Positions 22,507 through 35,319 of a stretch of DNA of 64,000 nt are shown here, one piece after another. Numbering within the stretch: the first letter of the stretch is position 1; each line of letters opens with the position of its first letter. The stretch lies in the NCBI GenBank assembly GCA_027922465.2, contig BQMF02000055.1, forward strand, positions 124,001 to 188,000, in the 5' to 3' direction. Both the position numbers and the translations under genes were made by a program. The notes under the pieces are model-generated. The model saw only the letters and a list, made by a program, of their open reading frames with translations, did no database searches and was not told the DNA's origin. The stretch comes from Turritopsis dohrnii. Its lineage: Eukaryota; Cnidaria; Hydrozoa; Anthoathecata; Oceaniidae.

Positions 22507-24000
22507 TTATAAGTATAGGTATAATAGGCTATAATTGGAAAGGGAAGTATATAGAAAGATATATGCGCATGAATTAAGAATAAATTCAATACCAAGAACA
22601 TTATTGTCAAGCCAAATTGCGTAGATCCTCATCAACGTTTGTGATGTCCCATTACACTTTAATAGATGCTGAGGAATTTGCACATCGTTGCAAATACAGT
22701 TTGGGTCACTACGAAGACCAATTTTGTGCATGAAACTGTCATATAACTAGAACGACTACCTAAGCGTAACCCATTCACATGTACCCAAGTCGTAACCAGC
22801 TTTGGTGTAGGTGTCAGGATGTAATTTCGTTGTTGACAGTCAATTTTACTCCATCATCTGTGGTGTCAACTTGATGCAGCCACAGTTTTCAGCTATTGTT
22901 CAGGGATGAGTCCAATTTTTTACAGTGACACGAAAGTTACGGAAAATAAGAGGGTAAGGGTGGCGGTGAAACAGATTCTACTTTAGGCTGAAGAAGATTA
23001 TAGATAACGTTTAGGATGATAGTTACTGGGAAATTTTGACCTACTTCATGTTCTCGCAGTAGTGCGAGATTTTTAACATCGTCTCAGTGAAAGGTAAGGA
23101 GTTCTGGATTGGTGAAACAGTTACGGACAGCTGAATGAAATGTTTTATGCTTGAGCCTTATAATCTTAGGTCATTATTGCTCAATCATTCATGTCATGTC
23201 GTTTGGTGCCGTTCTTTCGTAGCCCCACGATGGCAATTAAAATCTCCTGAGTTGGTAATGGAATGCTAAACACAGGTGTAGGATGAGAGACTGCTGTTGA
23301 AGGATTGAAGATGTTGGTGATGATACTTTTGTCGTTAATGGTAATGGTTATCCATTATGTACCGTCCTCATTTTTGTAAGCATCAATGAGTAACACGAGC
23401 GGTAGAATTATGCACCATGCGGTATAATGTACAGCCCTTGTCAACGAAAAAACGTCGATTTTGTTGTTATCATCTCTGGTAGTATGGGGTTCTTGATGCA
23501 AGTGCTTTTGAAAGCGATGTTCTGAATGACTTTTGCGATTCTGTCTTGTGAGGCTTTCAACATTAAAGTAGAAAATAGTTTGATTTGATAGATCGTGTAG
23601 GGTTGACCGATGACTATTGAATTGAAAAAATGAAAGTTATGTGGTTATGTTTCGACAGCTACAGCTGTCATCGACAGGCAAAGTTTGAAATTATGAGATG
23701 CCGTCAACACTAAGACTGAACACTAGGACTGAACATATAAGTGTTGGTATTGTTGGCATTAGTTTCCTTGCATTACAAGTACTCACGGGAGGGACCACGT
23801 GAAGGTTGCCAATCTTCCCTCCCATTTTAATGTTAGGAATGCGACAAAGGTGAAATTTATATTTATTCTGACCTATCTTACTACACCAACTACATCTAAA
23901 CTCAAATTTAAAATTATAAGGTATGATTCCTCGTGCATGTGGCAAAGAACGATTTTCACAACGCAGGTGCAAGTTCAACTGCACGAGTAATTTCAATTCA
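22507..24000 (-). pseudogene. Degraded non-LTR retrotransposon (LINE) remnant
   Basis: Read on the minus strand. Near 23,760-23,830 a frame gives IGNLHVVPPVSTCNARKLMP, like the start of an APE-type LINE endonuclease. Near 23,350 another gives FNPSTAVSHPTPVFSIPLPT. Near 22,800-22,650, split over two frames, come NGLRLGSRSSY and HKIGLRSDPNCICN then PQHLLKCNG, the C-terminal zinc-knuckle tail seen after many LINE RTs. RT palm motifs were not found. Heavily decayed, with frameshifts and deletions. The family (RTE, CR1 or Jockey-like) cannot be decided by eye. Confidence 0.55.
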
Positions 24001-24062
24001 AGGAGAATTTTGACTCCTTGTGTATCAAGACACATGTACATTACGTGCGTATAAAGAAACAA

Positions 24063-25485
24063 TTTATTTCAATGTGTATCAAGACGCACATAATTTTGTA
24101 AAGGACATGAAAATTCGAGAAAACTTGCACGATTTCCTGCATTCTAACAGATCCTAATTAATCGAGTAATTGTTATTTTTCATGACTCCATAAAAACTTT
24201 TCAATTAGAACTTCTAATTTCCGCTACATCTAATTACATTCAATCATCTCTACAATATGTAATAAAACTACCCATAATGCCACGCTGTCATTGCTTACTG
24301 TGGGATTTCTTCAAGTGTTCCCGTATAGGCCATGATACACTTTGGATTACTCCATCAAACATTATTAAAGACCATATATACGGAGTGTCTGAAAATGTTA
24401 TGGAGCATACTAAACACACCATGCTAAAAGATAATCAGTCAAAATTTAATGGATGGAAATCAAGACGATTTGATTTTATTCCGAATACTTGATGAAGATA
24501 GTTGCTTTTAATATTTTGATGGAAAAATCGACAGTGTATCACGGCCTTAAATGATATGTCGAGAAGATCAGTTTTGTTGGTGAAACCATTCTATTACTTC
24601 ATCGAAACATTCTATCCGACTTTTTTTCACGATGACAGAACATCGACATTTCCAAAAGAAATTGGGAACGATCTATTTCAAACATTTTATATTTGTTTGT
24701 TATTATCCTTACTATAAACAAATCAACAACTCAATGATGTCATTGGACATTGGACAATAAACTATTGATGTCACATGACGTGTCACATGCTTTTAGAAAC
24801 TTCTAATACTTCGGAACACCTAATTGGTTGAGGTTAAGTCCCATGGTAATGCATTAGATTGCGTAAAAACACATGATTGCATCAGAGAAAACCAGAAACC
24901 AATCCCATTAGATTAACATTCGATTTCCTATTAACTTGAAATGTTGAGATGTGTTTACAAATAAAATCCACCGTTTTTGCAAAATCATTATTTGAAAATT
25001 CTTATATGATTAATTATAACTCTTCTATTCTTGACAAGCAAACTGCAATTATCCCTGAATAACTCAAGTTATTAATTTTAAAGAGGTTGGTCATTTTATT
25101 CTTCATTAAGTTCATTTTAAAATCAATATAGCTTAATTATTTGTAGATTACATCAACCTATCAATCAATCAAATTTTCAATTAAATTTGAGAAGTACAGG
25201 TAAAGTGCTTTTCTGCACATCAGAGGAGCATAAAAATTTTGAACTTACTGCTGCATAAAGCACTGGTTACTGTGACCGATCCAAACAATGCCATTTGAAA
25301 AACGAAATGGTGATTTGACTCAATACGTGATAGACCGAGAAAAGGTAAATAAACTTGATTTGTTTAGCTAATGATTATTATGAAAACAGAAAACAGATAA
25401 CGTTTAGGGATGTTTGTTTAAGTATAGATATTCTGTATATGTTGTTTCACATGGATGGCACCACTCGTAAATGGCGTTTCAGTTA
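24063..25485. other. No gene recognised
   Basis: AT-rich intergenic sequence. The 71-residue plus-strand frame at 24,277 shows no family features or splice context and is not called. Confidence 0.45.
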
Positions 25486-25790
25486 TTTTTTTATTTTTGT
25501 ATTTCAACGAATTTTACACCCAGGTTAGCTTCTTCAGTTCCTTAAGGTACTGTTATCAATGAGGGTCCTGCGAATGAGGTCCTAGAGCATTTAAAGCCCT
25601 CATTTGGGCTACGGAAGCTGTATTAACAGCAGCCGCTCAACTAGATATCATTCCTACTCTCTTCCTGAGTGCTAAGCAGAGAGCAGTGATTCACACTGTT
25701 ATAGTCGTTGGCATGACTCGGTCGTGGATTGAACCCACCACCTCCCGAACAGGAAACGAGCACTCAACCATAAGGCTACCAGTCGGTGTA
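25486..25790 (-). mobile_element. tRNA-derived SINE, second family
   Basis: On the minus strand the head reads GACTGGTAGCCTTATGGTTG (A box region), then GGTGGGTTCAATCCACG (B box/T arm) and ACCGAGTC, which pairs with the 5' GACTGGT as an acceptor stem. The body ends CTGAAGAAGCTAACCTGGGT, followed by an A/T-rich tail near 25,490. Related tails occur at 27,775-27,960 and 32,440-32,600. Confidence 0.8.
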
Positions 25791-25799
25791 TAGTATCAC

Positions 25800-27769
25800 A
25801 TGACAGTGTTGCAAATTGACATTTATTTAGTTATATTTGTTTGATTTGCATGAAGCTTTAGTATACAAAGGTGAAAAACGCAGTAAGGAATAATACCATT
25901 AAGTGGTCCTACCTTTTAAGCAAAACATGTAACGGGGTGGCAGAATTTAAGAAGGATCACTTCAAGAATGGCCTAGTTCTGTCTGTTTTCCTGTCTGACT
26001 ATTTGAGATTTTAGCACCTTTGTCATAAATTGCTCTGATCATTATTGCTGGCCTTTTAATGTGTACGGAAATATGTGTATGTATTTTCTTTACATTCCAC
26101 TGGCCTACGATTAGTTGATTTTGGGGCTAGTATAGATGAGTTTCCAAGCCATATAACATTTATAAACTTTAATGTTCTTTACTCGATAAATGTTGTATGC
26201 CACAACAACAATACTACTGATCAAGTTATTTTTACGTAAACATGCGCTCACATCTTTGCTGGTAATTAGATCCTCTTATACTTTTCAAGATTTGAGCAAT
26301 TTTTTTTAACTAATTTTTAGTTTAAAAGCGGAATGAATTAAAATAAGATGTTTGTTAATACTTAAAATCAGTAATCAGTAGTGGAAATCCTTTTTTATCT
26401 AATGTGTCTCATTCCATATTGAAGTAAGCTTTTAACATTAAAAGCTCTTTTTATATGTGTGATTAAATTGATGAAGATTCCATCTCTAGGATTTAACTCA
26501 GAAGACGTGGAAAACGACGCTGTTGACAAAGTTGAATAATTTTGCAATTCAATGGAATTTTGGCTATGTGAAGGAAATATTACGAGTTTTTTTTTTTTTC
26601 TTATTTTTGTTTAAGGAAATAAGGTTGTCCTATTAGAAAAAAAAGAAATACACACATCAGCGTTGATCAAGCATGATAAATGTATCGCGTGCATGCGCAA
26701 AGACACATTTTTGACACGTCACCACGCGTCAGTCATTTTAATTATGGATGATTTGACAAACATTTCAAAGTGACGTCATCAACGGAATGCTAATAGAATC
26801 TTTATAGACCCCAAGAGTCCGTCTTAATATTGCGTTAAAGGTCTGGTCAACAAATATGACCTTGTTTATTTAGACCTCAATTTATGTCAACTTTTCCAAA
26901 AGGGGAACGAGAATAATGAGATGAAATTTGATAACTTTAGCTATGTCTTATCAAAATGTTCAGACAGATATTACAATAGATCTTAATTGTAACCAAAGAT
27001 AAATCCCATCCTGGTATAACATCTTATGTTTATTCCTGAGATTAGCCCAGATTATATTAAAAAATCTAGTATTAACTTGTCTCTAAAACTGCGAATAGAA
27101 TTTCCTATTCTGGTGTGGAGTATAGCTATTACGTATCTCAGAAGTTTGACGTGAGAACATGCTCCATTGAATGTAATTTCCATTTATTCAGTCCTGGTGG
27201 CGAGGTTGGCCATTTAAGCCATCCAAGCGGATTACTGTCTGATCAGAAGACGGAATATATTCGGCTTATTGACTGATTTTTGTCATGCGGAATCTTTTGA
27301 AATCGATTAAAGAAGATAGCTAATCTAAATTGGCGTGTTTGATGTGATTATTATAAGATTAAGCTTGTGGTGATAAATAAATTCCGTGTCAGTCTTTTTT
27401 TCGCAATTTCAATCACATAGGGTAATATGGGGTAAAATGGGTCGGCGGGATAAGTCGGGTCATTAAAACTTGAAGTGTGGATAAAGTCTTAGAAACGATA
27501 TTTTTAACATAACAACCGTCACTACTCGACTACCATTATGTTCCGATACTCCACTACAATACGCTTCATTAGGATTCGCTGTAGACTGGACACCATTCAA
27601 GTTAGTACTACCAATAATTCCACTAATTGACTGGTCTTTTGGCGAGCTGAACTACCAGCTGCTAGTCCAATGACTTAAAATTTCAGCAAATGCACTCATT
27701 CATCTAGATATGCACAAAACAAAGGTATTAATCGTTTAGGGCTTTCGTTTTACTTGTTGTCCTATATTT
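25800..27769. other. No gene recognised
   Basis: AT-rich sequence without convincing reading frames, RNA genes or transposon ends. Confidence 0.45.
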
Positions 27770-27774
27770 ATTCA

Positions 27775-27960
27775 TTTATTAATGCTCACCCAGAATGTAT
27801 TCTTCAGTGCCGATACAGTTTGATTAAAAACGACTCTGCGAAGGATGTCGTACAGCAACTGAGGATGTCGTGCAGCAACTGAGGATGTCGTACAGCAACT
27901 GACAGCTTTGTTTGCACTGACGTTGTAGGAGTATTTGAACCGCCAAATGAAGATAGACAA
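27775..27960 (-). mobile_element. SINE 3' region
   Basis: On the minus strand it ends with ACTGAAGAATACATTCTGGG then a TAAATAAATA-like tail, matching the end of the SINE at 25,486. The tRNA head is not visible. Confidence 0.5.
27842..27901. repeat. 20-bp minisatellite, three copies
   Basis: AGGATGTCGTACAGCAACTG is repeated three times, the middle copy with one substitution. The duplicated partner near 32,520 has a single unit, so expansion followed the segmental duplication. Confidence 0.85.
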
Positions 27961-28328
27961 TCTCATTAAACCTAGTATCCACTCTGAACGCTAAACTAAA
28001 TATGTAGTCTCTCATCAATATGACTGCAGTTTTTTTGTCAAATTCAAAGTTTCTGTTAACTTCTGGACTCTGTGATGAAACAAATCCGAATAACGTTAAC
28101 CACAAGAGAATTGTGAAATATTTTTGTTTTTGGGAATAGATGTACCATAACAGTTGCACAAGATAAAAATCCTTGTGATAGTGATCCTCTTATCATTATG
28201 ATGTGTGTGAAATAATAAGCTGATGTCAGGTAACTCGTACCCAGGAAAAAGACTAAAAGGCCTGGTATTAAGGTTATGTAGTAATATTTATTCATAACGT
28301 CTGAAGGTTTAATCCAACTTATCAAAAC

Positions 28329-28440
28329 AAACGTCTGAAAATTGTCTTTCAAGGTTTCGATATCAAAGGAATGTGGGAGGTGACACTGCTTGACATTTTG
28401 ACACGCATGACTGTACTAACACGCATGGTTATGATATTTG
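28329..28440 (+). other. Conserved block shared by both duplication units
   Basis: About 90 bp is almost identical between 28,329-28,418 and 33,057-33,146, while flanking duplicated DNA has many indels. It contains ATGTGGGAG directly before GTGACA, a phase-0-compatible but weak donor for claudin-like exon A. It may be a first exon or promoter; unproven. Confidence 0.4.
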
Positions 28441-28982
28441 TAATAATTAGTCATTCAAATTTTATGTTTTTTAAGGGCTGTTCTTTTATCCAACAACGAA
28501 AGGGTACATTTGTTTTATTCTATCTTTACGGTTCAGGGTCTCCAATTTCGAATTGAAAAGACAATCTATTACATTCAAACGAAATTAACAATGACTTCAC
28601 CATACCGTTTGTGATTCGCCAAGACCATTGATATTTCCATTTGTAAAACATTGTCCACTTTTTCATAATATTAATTTTGTTTAGAAAATAGAATATTCTT
28701 CCTGTTAGTCACTACTTTAATGATTATCGTTATTGTTTAATATCATCCCACTGTGAACTGAACTTCACTGGAATTTGCAAGTATTCCTCCCACTATCCTT
28801 TGCTAAGGAATTCTCAAATCACTGGTCATTTATAGTAGCGTTACATCAGGCTGTCGAAAAACTTTAGCTCAAAAATCTTTCTCAGGAATGTCTTACAAAA
28901 ACGCTTGAGAGAACGCGAAATTTTATTCCTCGCCCAAACAAACTTAACAATGTTTTGACCGTGAAATTTTGTTCTGTTTTAG

Positions 28983-30820
28983 ACGAGCTCAAGCGGCATT
29001 CTGCACCTGGTATTGCTACGAACATTTACAGTCATGTATGTTCTAGCCAATGCAATCCTCATTACGATGAGTCTAATCTTTAAGCCATGGAAACAGGAGT
29101 TCCTGGAAGGAAAAACGAAATATCTGGAATTTTCATTGTGGAGTGTATGCCGTGTCACGCACAAAGGAACTCGGTGTTATGATGGAGAGCTAGATAATGC
29201 ACCAGGTATTGGTTTGCATCAGACTTTCCTATACTAGCGCACATATTACTTACAAAACAGTGGCCTTTACTTCGATTTCAAGTTAAGTAATTATGAGGTA
29301 TTTCTATAATTAACAAAACGAGATTGCTTAAAAAATTCCTTCTAACATAACAAAAAAGAAACGAGGCTACAATGACGTATTTTATGGATATTTTATTTGA
29401 TTGGCCAAGATAATAGTTACGTTAGCGACTGGAAGTTTTTAGTCCGCCAACTTTCAGTGAGGCAAGTCATTTCATAGGCGTATTAAACAAAAGCCCATCA
29501 TATATTTATTTTCAGTCTTAAACATAGATCAAGTTATTTCTTAAGCAGGTTTATCTGTTTTACTTTGAATCACTTAACTCTTTCTTTGAACGTAGCTACC
29601 ATTAATGTTTGTGCAATGCACTAACTAAGGGTCGCCCATCAATGGGCGTTATTTTAAAATCCGTTGCCACAATCCTGCCATCGAGGCGCATAAGTGAATA
29701 ATGACGGTAATGCTAAACATGGTCAGTTGCTGCATACTTGGAACGATTGAACATAGGACAAAACGTTCATACCTTTTCAAGCTCTAACGTCACCTGCTGA
29801 AAACCCAAGAAATCCTTGGCATAGAGCTGTGTCCAGCTCCTGTTGACAGTCCGCTTGTTAGAATGTATATTATATATACATATTAAGATATGTTTATGCC
29901 TCATTGATGCCTCAAGACTGTGCTTTTGTTACAAGTCAAGAGAATAATTTCAGTTACGTTTTTTATAGCATGGTTTGTTACGTTTCGTTCGTTTCTTGTC
30001 ATTTCTACCATCTTACTTTATTTGGCTGTGGTCTACATGATTATCAAACTTCTCACAACAAAGAATGGACAAGAAAGGAATTTCTGGATTCCGGCTTTCC
30101 TTTGTTTAGCGTCAGGTATTCATTCTTATCTCTTTTTATTTACCGATTAGTGAAATTTTCTCAAGCCCGAATCAATGGCCAATAGCATTACTACAAATGA
30201 ATGCCTATATGAAACTTCATATGCCGTCTAAATTTGTCGAAACAACGCCCAGTAGGCACATTTTACTAAAAAATCACAACGAAGGAGTTTCTATAGAATT
30301 GTACACACAACTTGAATGAAGGTGTCCTTCGTCGTAGTGACTTTTGACGATTTTACTTTTGACGAAGTAAGCTTCCTATCATGGTGAAACACCGACTTAT
30401 CATTTAATAGAGATGTTATCCTATTTCATCGATTCTGAACCAAAACGAAGTAGGACTTAAAGATTAACCACCCTCATGCTGTTTGCTGAGCGCTAACAAT
30501 GAGCATTGATGACATTTACCACGCTTTTTACTTTAGCCGCATTAACACTTACGGCCATGCTAATGCTTGTTGGTTATTGGGATTTTGAATTCTTGGAAGA
30601 CAGCAGAATGTACCGAATGGGTTGGAAGGAAGACCAAGATGTAGACGAAGCAGCCGGATTTCCATGGCGCATGGCGTGGGCATCGTTTCCTATGGCTTTT
30701 GTAGGATTCTTCTTATGTGTTTACACCCATTTCAAAGACAATCGTTACATGAAAGATTATAAAATAGGTGCGCTGCAAAAAGAAGCTTATAATGCCGTTT
30801 ACAGACAAAATGGACACTGA
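28983..30820 (+). CDS. Claudin/PMP22-like four-TM membrane protein (5' exon uncertain)
   Basis: Three exons join in phase: A 28983-29205, B 29969-30115, C 30537-30820, giving 218 residues and ending at TGA. TM1 is LLRTFTVMYVLANAILITMS. The extracellular loop carries LEFSLWSVCRVTHKGTRC, which fits the W-x-x-C...C signature of claudin/PMP22/EMP proteins. TM2 is SFLVISTILLYLAVVYMII. TM3 spans the B-C junction (FWIPAFLCLASG-AALTLTAMLMLVGYW). TM4 is MAWASFPMAFVGFFLCVYTH, followed by a tail with YMKDYKIGAL. Exon A opens at acceptor TTTTAG in phase 0, so a short upstream exon with the start codon is expected; MWE at 28371-28379 is a weak candidate. Family members organise cell junctions or modulate channels, but this protein's role is not known. 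A damaged tandem copy lies at 37,736-41,496. Confidence 0.75.
30248..30365. mobile_element. CCCAG-palindrome MITE in the claudin-like intron B-C
   Basis: CCCAGTAGGCACATTTTACT at the left and CTTCGTCGTAGTGACTTTTG near the right. The right terminus is worn. A copy occupies the equivalent intron of the second unit (41,049-41,153), so it inserted before the duplication. Confidence 0.7.
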
Positions 30821-31519
30821 AAAACCTGGTGAAGTTATCCGTGAATTACTGCTCATCATGAGAAATACCAATTATATGCTTGGTGGACTTATTGCCATTG
30901 GCTAGACACACGGCTACAGAAGAAGCGTGGGAGAGTTTAAGTACTTGATTTATGGGAAGCAATGAAAGGACATACATATTTCAGTTGTTTTTGTGTAAAC
31001 TTATCATCAGCAATGATTCAAAAACTATGCATCCCTCTCAATACCGCCCCTGTGATGGACATTAAATCGATCTGAAAAAGTCTCTCGTGTATAAAACAAT
31101 TTGAATGTTTTAATAGAAATGATAACGACAAATATGTTGACATATCAAAGGATAGATTTTCCCAAAGCATCATTAGTGTTATATTTTCGATGTTCTCCCA
31201 CGTTATTTGCATTCCTATACGTACTCTTTTATCGTGCTAATTATGGGCAATTTCCATTTCCAAACACCATTAACGCTCAATTTTGAGATGCCATATGTAA
31301 GCTACATGCTTCCACCGGCTTTGGCTTATTAGTGTATGTACCTTTTCTTGCAAGTTAGTACATAGCGTAAAAACTAACAGTGATTCGTATTACTGTGACA
31401 AAAAGTGCACAGTTTGACCTCACCTATGAGTTTTATGACATTATTTACAATGAGATCTTTTACTGATGTGGAGTATTTTAAGCAGGGGAAGACAAACCAT
31501 TGCTTCAAAATCAAAATTA

Positions 31520-31968
31520 CAGCCGATTCTCTGTCTGTTTGTTTGTTTGTCTGTCACAGAAAATGGTATATGTGTGCTGTGAGAGAGATCAAATAGTCAG
31601 CAATGTAAGATCACACGTGAATTATTTCTCCTCTTGTGCGCAACGTCAGTGTGAAGCCAATGCATTGAGATCGAAACCCAACGCGACGTTTCGATAGCCA
31701 ATAGGAATGTATCACTGAAGTTTTTTTGGGGTAACGAAACATTAGGGCCTAATTCTTTTGGGAAGAGTGTGTGATGTCATCAAAATCTTTGATCAATGAT
31801 ATCCCTGGAACCGGTGGAGGTAGCAAAACGATCCCATACATATTTTTGATCAGTTTTTCGAGCTTCACTACATGGGTACACTTTCCATTGCCAATTTCGC
31901 AATTTTAGTTTTCGTGAACTCAATGTAGGTTGAACATGGGTGGCGACCAACGCGGCCTTGACGGCTAG
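31520..31968 (+). mobile_element. Helitron-like non-autonomous repeat, copy H3
   Basis: Starts AGCCGATTCTCTGTCTG and ends GGCCTTGACGGCTAG. Same internal order as H1 and H2 (AAAATGGTA, CGTCAGTGTGAAGCCAAT, GTGATGTCATCAAAATC, GATATCCC). It lies between the two segmental duplication units. Confidence 0.65.
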
Positions 31969-32439
31969 CTTCAAAAATTCTCCGTACGATCTAACATTGG
32001 GTTTCATACCTGAAGGATAGAAAATGTGTCCAATTCCAAACATCATTCAAAACTCAAATAGAAATGTCAACAGAGATGATGAGCCCTCTGGGTAGAATTG
32101 GATGAATCTAAATTCGATAGAAGCAACTCCACAGGAATATCAAGTTACAAACGTGATCAATTATTATAATAGACATTTTACAAATTTAGATGTCGATGTC
32201 AAGGAAACATGAAATGTCATGAAACTTCTGAAAAACGACAAACCCAGAGATCACATAGTAGTTGAAAATTGTACCTGGCTTAATTGGGAAAAGCTTTCGA
32301 AAGCATTTGGACGAGCTCGTCAAAGTACACAAGAGGACAAAAGAATCACTTCAATGGATCTACTAATACAGTCAGAAATGTTACTGCATTATAAAAGAAC
32401 TTCAGAAATCTTTAAGGCTTTTGTTTTTTTGTTTTCATA

Positions 32440-32600
32440 TATTTACTTATTTATTTATTTATCGATGCTTGCCGAGAATCTTCAGTACCGAAAGAGTTTG
32501 ATTAATTAAGGCTCTGCAAAGGAGGCCGTACAGCAAATGAAGGCCCTTTTTGCACTGCAGTTGTAGAAGTATTTCAACCTACCATGAAACTAAAAAACCT
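32440..32600 (-). mobile_element. SINE 3' region, duplicated copy
   Basis: Partner of 27,775-27,960: (TTTA)n tail then CTTGCCGAGAATCTTCAGTA on the plus strand. Diverged, without a head. Confidence 0.45.
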
Positions 32601-32873
32601 CATTAAACCTAATATCAACTCTGTATGATAAACGGATATCACGAATATGATCGTCATACACACAGTTTTTTTCTTTTTTCAACGAACTGTTAATTTTTTA
32701 GCAATACAAGGTGTAAGAGAATTGTGAAATATTTTTAAGTTTGGGAGTATATATGCAATAGCAGTTGCACAAGATGAAAATCCTTGTGATTGTAAATCCT
32801 CGTATCATATGATGTGTGTGAAATAAATAAGCTGACGTCAAGATAACTCGTACCTAGGAAATCTTTTGAAATG

Positions 32874-33035
32874 AAAGGAAAGCCTGGTAAAAAGATTACG
32901 AGTAATGACATTTATTCACAATGTATAAAGGTTAAAACACCTTCTACCCAGAAAACCTCTTAAAAAGGCAAGAAGGCCTGGTAGAAATATTCAAAGTAGT
33001 AATGTTATTTATTCATAACGTCTGAAGGTTTAAAT
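32874..33035. repeat. Local tandem duplication inside unit 2
   Basis: AAAGCCTGGTAAAAAGATTA...TTTATTCACAATGTATAAAGG is followed by AAGGCCTGGTAGAAATATTC...TTTATTCATAACGTCTGAAGG. This is two diverged copies of about 100-115 bp; unit 1 has one. Confidence 0.6.
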
Positions 33036-34105
33036 CAAACTACTTATCAAAAGAAACGTCTGAAAATTGTCTTTCAAGGTTTCGATATCAAAGGAATGTG
33101 GGAGGTGACACTGCTTGACATTTTGACACGCATGACTGTAATAACACGCATGATTATGATACTTTGGAAATTATTTTGCAATAAGTAGTCATTCAATTTT
33201 ACCGTTTTTAAAGAGATGTTTGTTTAACCAACAAAGAATGTGTATTGTCTAACTTGACTATTAACGGTTTAGAGTCTCCAATTCCTTATTGAAATAGCAA
33301 TACCACACAAAAAAATATTAAGATTCAGCCTTATTTTATGCCTGTTATTACTTTTCAAGCAAACCACCATTGCAATGTCTTCAATCATACACTGTTTATA
33401 TCACAGCAAAAACTTTTTTTGCTATGAAGATGTTTCATATTCCAAAAAAATTTGTTTTTTGACTATTGTTTATGCTTACACAATTTTTTCAGGGTTAAAG
33501 GTATGCTTAGTTTATGCTTAAAGTTTTGGCAATTATCAGCCTAATTATGCTTATATCCGTTATGCTTATAAAAAAGGTGTAATGCTTAGTTATCAAGTTT
33601 CGCCTCGTTTCTATGTTTTTCATTGTCTTTCTAATTGCATAATGTAAGTAATAGTCACCCGTTCTTTCAGTTTCTCCAGTGGAATAATTAGAAGTAATTA
33701 AGAGTTTGAAAAACAGGCGAAATTTAGAGGCTAGGCTATAACACGGTGTTTAAACACAAATTCGGGAAAGATCCATTCGTTGAAAGAACGAGGTTACATG
33801 CAGAAATTTTCTTGTTTTTACAGTGAAATTTTGCTGATCTCAATTAGACATGTTAACTAGCTGATAACTTCTAGCTAACAAAGTGTGATCATTACGAGTT
33901 TGTGGTTTACACAGACAGAAATTATTGCAAAATCTCTCGTTCATTCAGACAAAATAAGAGATTTTAGACCATATAAATATCCCCTTGTGAGACAAAAATA
34001 AGATTTTGGTTATTGCCAATGTCAATGCAAATGGCAAATTGGTGCAACATCACTTCGTTAGTATTGGTTGTCGTTAATTCCTTGATTGTTTCTTCTTTGT
34101 CCCTA

Positions 34106-34183
34106 TTGTTGGCATTAGTTTCCTTGCATTACAAGTACTCACGGGAGGGACCACGTGAAGGTTGCCAATCTCCCCTCCCAATG
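34106..34183 (-). mobile_element. LINE fragment
   Basis: About 75 bp nearly identical to 23,746-23,823. On the minus strand it encodes IGNLHVVPPVSTCNARKLMP, the putative endonuclease start of the LINE at 22,507-24,000. Confidence 0.6.
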
Positions 34184-34213
34184 TGTAAAGTCATTGGACT
34201 CACAACCCACTGA

Positions 34214-35319
34214 TTTGTAGTAAGTATGAGTATGGCTACATTTTTGTAAGAAAGCTATTACTATTGATGACGTAATGTTTACTAATCTGTACAATCTAAT
34301 TCGTTGACTGCATTTTCACATTGTTCTGGTCTGCAGAATATTGAGCATTGATTCTAGTGCACAAACGATTTAAGAACGTGCACTGCAATTTGACAATGCG
34401 ACTTAGAATATTTTGTAACTTAGTGACTACAAAGCAAATAAATTCTGAATACAAACTTTAACTTGTTTTTTAACTTTCGATAAAAGTGTTGATAATCACT
34501 CTTTAGTCATTTCCTAATAGATAATCATTTTAAAAAAAATCGAATTTTAAATCCTAGCCAAGCTTATCGAGTTGCCTTTCTAGCACAATGTATCCTAGTT
34601 TATTTTGAAATGTAAATACGCAGAACTGACAATAAATTATCTTTTGCTTCAGTTCATTAATGCAACCAGGAGCCCAGTTCTTTTTTCTTGCTTTTAATTA
34701 GTATTCAGTTAATCAGCAACTTAGCAACTCCAATCTAACTTAATAATAATAACTTATGTGCTTGAAAATTAATTAATGCAAAAATCTCGAAAATTCCAAA
34801 ATATTCGATAGAACCCTTTTATCCCAAGGTCGCGTTATGACAGACATTTCATGTGACATATTGTTCATAAACCTCGGTTTTCAAAACTTCATAGTGAAAG
34901 CCATGTAAATTTTTTGGGGGTGATTGAGTTCATAAACGTTTGTCTGTTTTTTTTGGTTTTTTTTCAAACACTTTTAAAAGCATTTTTCTACTTTTGACAC
35001 TCTTTGCAGACAATCGATAGACGTTTTCATAAATTATAACAACGCCTCGCTTTCATCCTGAATAGTGTTGACGTTTGTGGCCTGCTTGCCGTAAACGACG
35101 TACACGTCTAGTAGAAAACTGGTTGAAAAGTGCACGTGTACTTAATTCAAACAGACTAAACCACTAAACCGTTTGCATCATTCATTGCTGATATTCGCAT
35201 ATGTTCTTTATCTCGTATACGTCATTTCCCATAAACATCAAAGATTTTATCTGCGATGGAGCTCACCGCAGGAATTGAAATCATTGCTGCGATTGTGACG
35301 GTTTTGAATTGTTTGGCGC
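34214..35319. other. No gene recognised
   Basis: AT-rich insertion-like sequence within unit 2 that has no counterpart in unit 1. Nothing recognisable in it. Confidence 0.4.

Larger units (their letters stand above)
27770..31300. repeat. Segmental tandem duplication, unit 1
   Basis: Collinear with 32,440-43,560. Matching anchors are a SINE tail, a highly conserved block at 28,329-28,440, claudin-like exons A, B and C, a MITE in intron B-C, and the 3' flank around 31,000-31,260. Unit 2 is larger because of about 4 kb before exon A, an expanded first intron and a piggyBac insertion. Confidence 0.85.

Noticed and set aside
23691..24062. 123-residue minus-strand frame as a host gene
   Set aside because: Its end matches an APE-type LINE endonuclease start and recurs at 34,106, so it is retrotransposon sequence.
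28056..28352. 98-residue minus-strand frame with TM-like segments
   Set aside because: The duplicated partner around 32,640-32,930 carries indels that destroy the frame, so it is not under coding constraint.
34013..34213. 66-residue plus-strand frame with a strong hydrophobic segment, looking like a small membrane protein
   Set aside because: Its second half overlaps the minus-strand LINE fragment, and it has no counterpart or splice context. Most likely chance.
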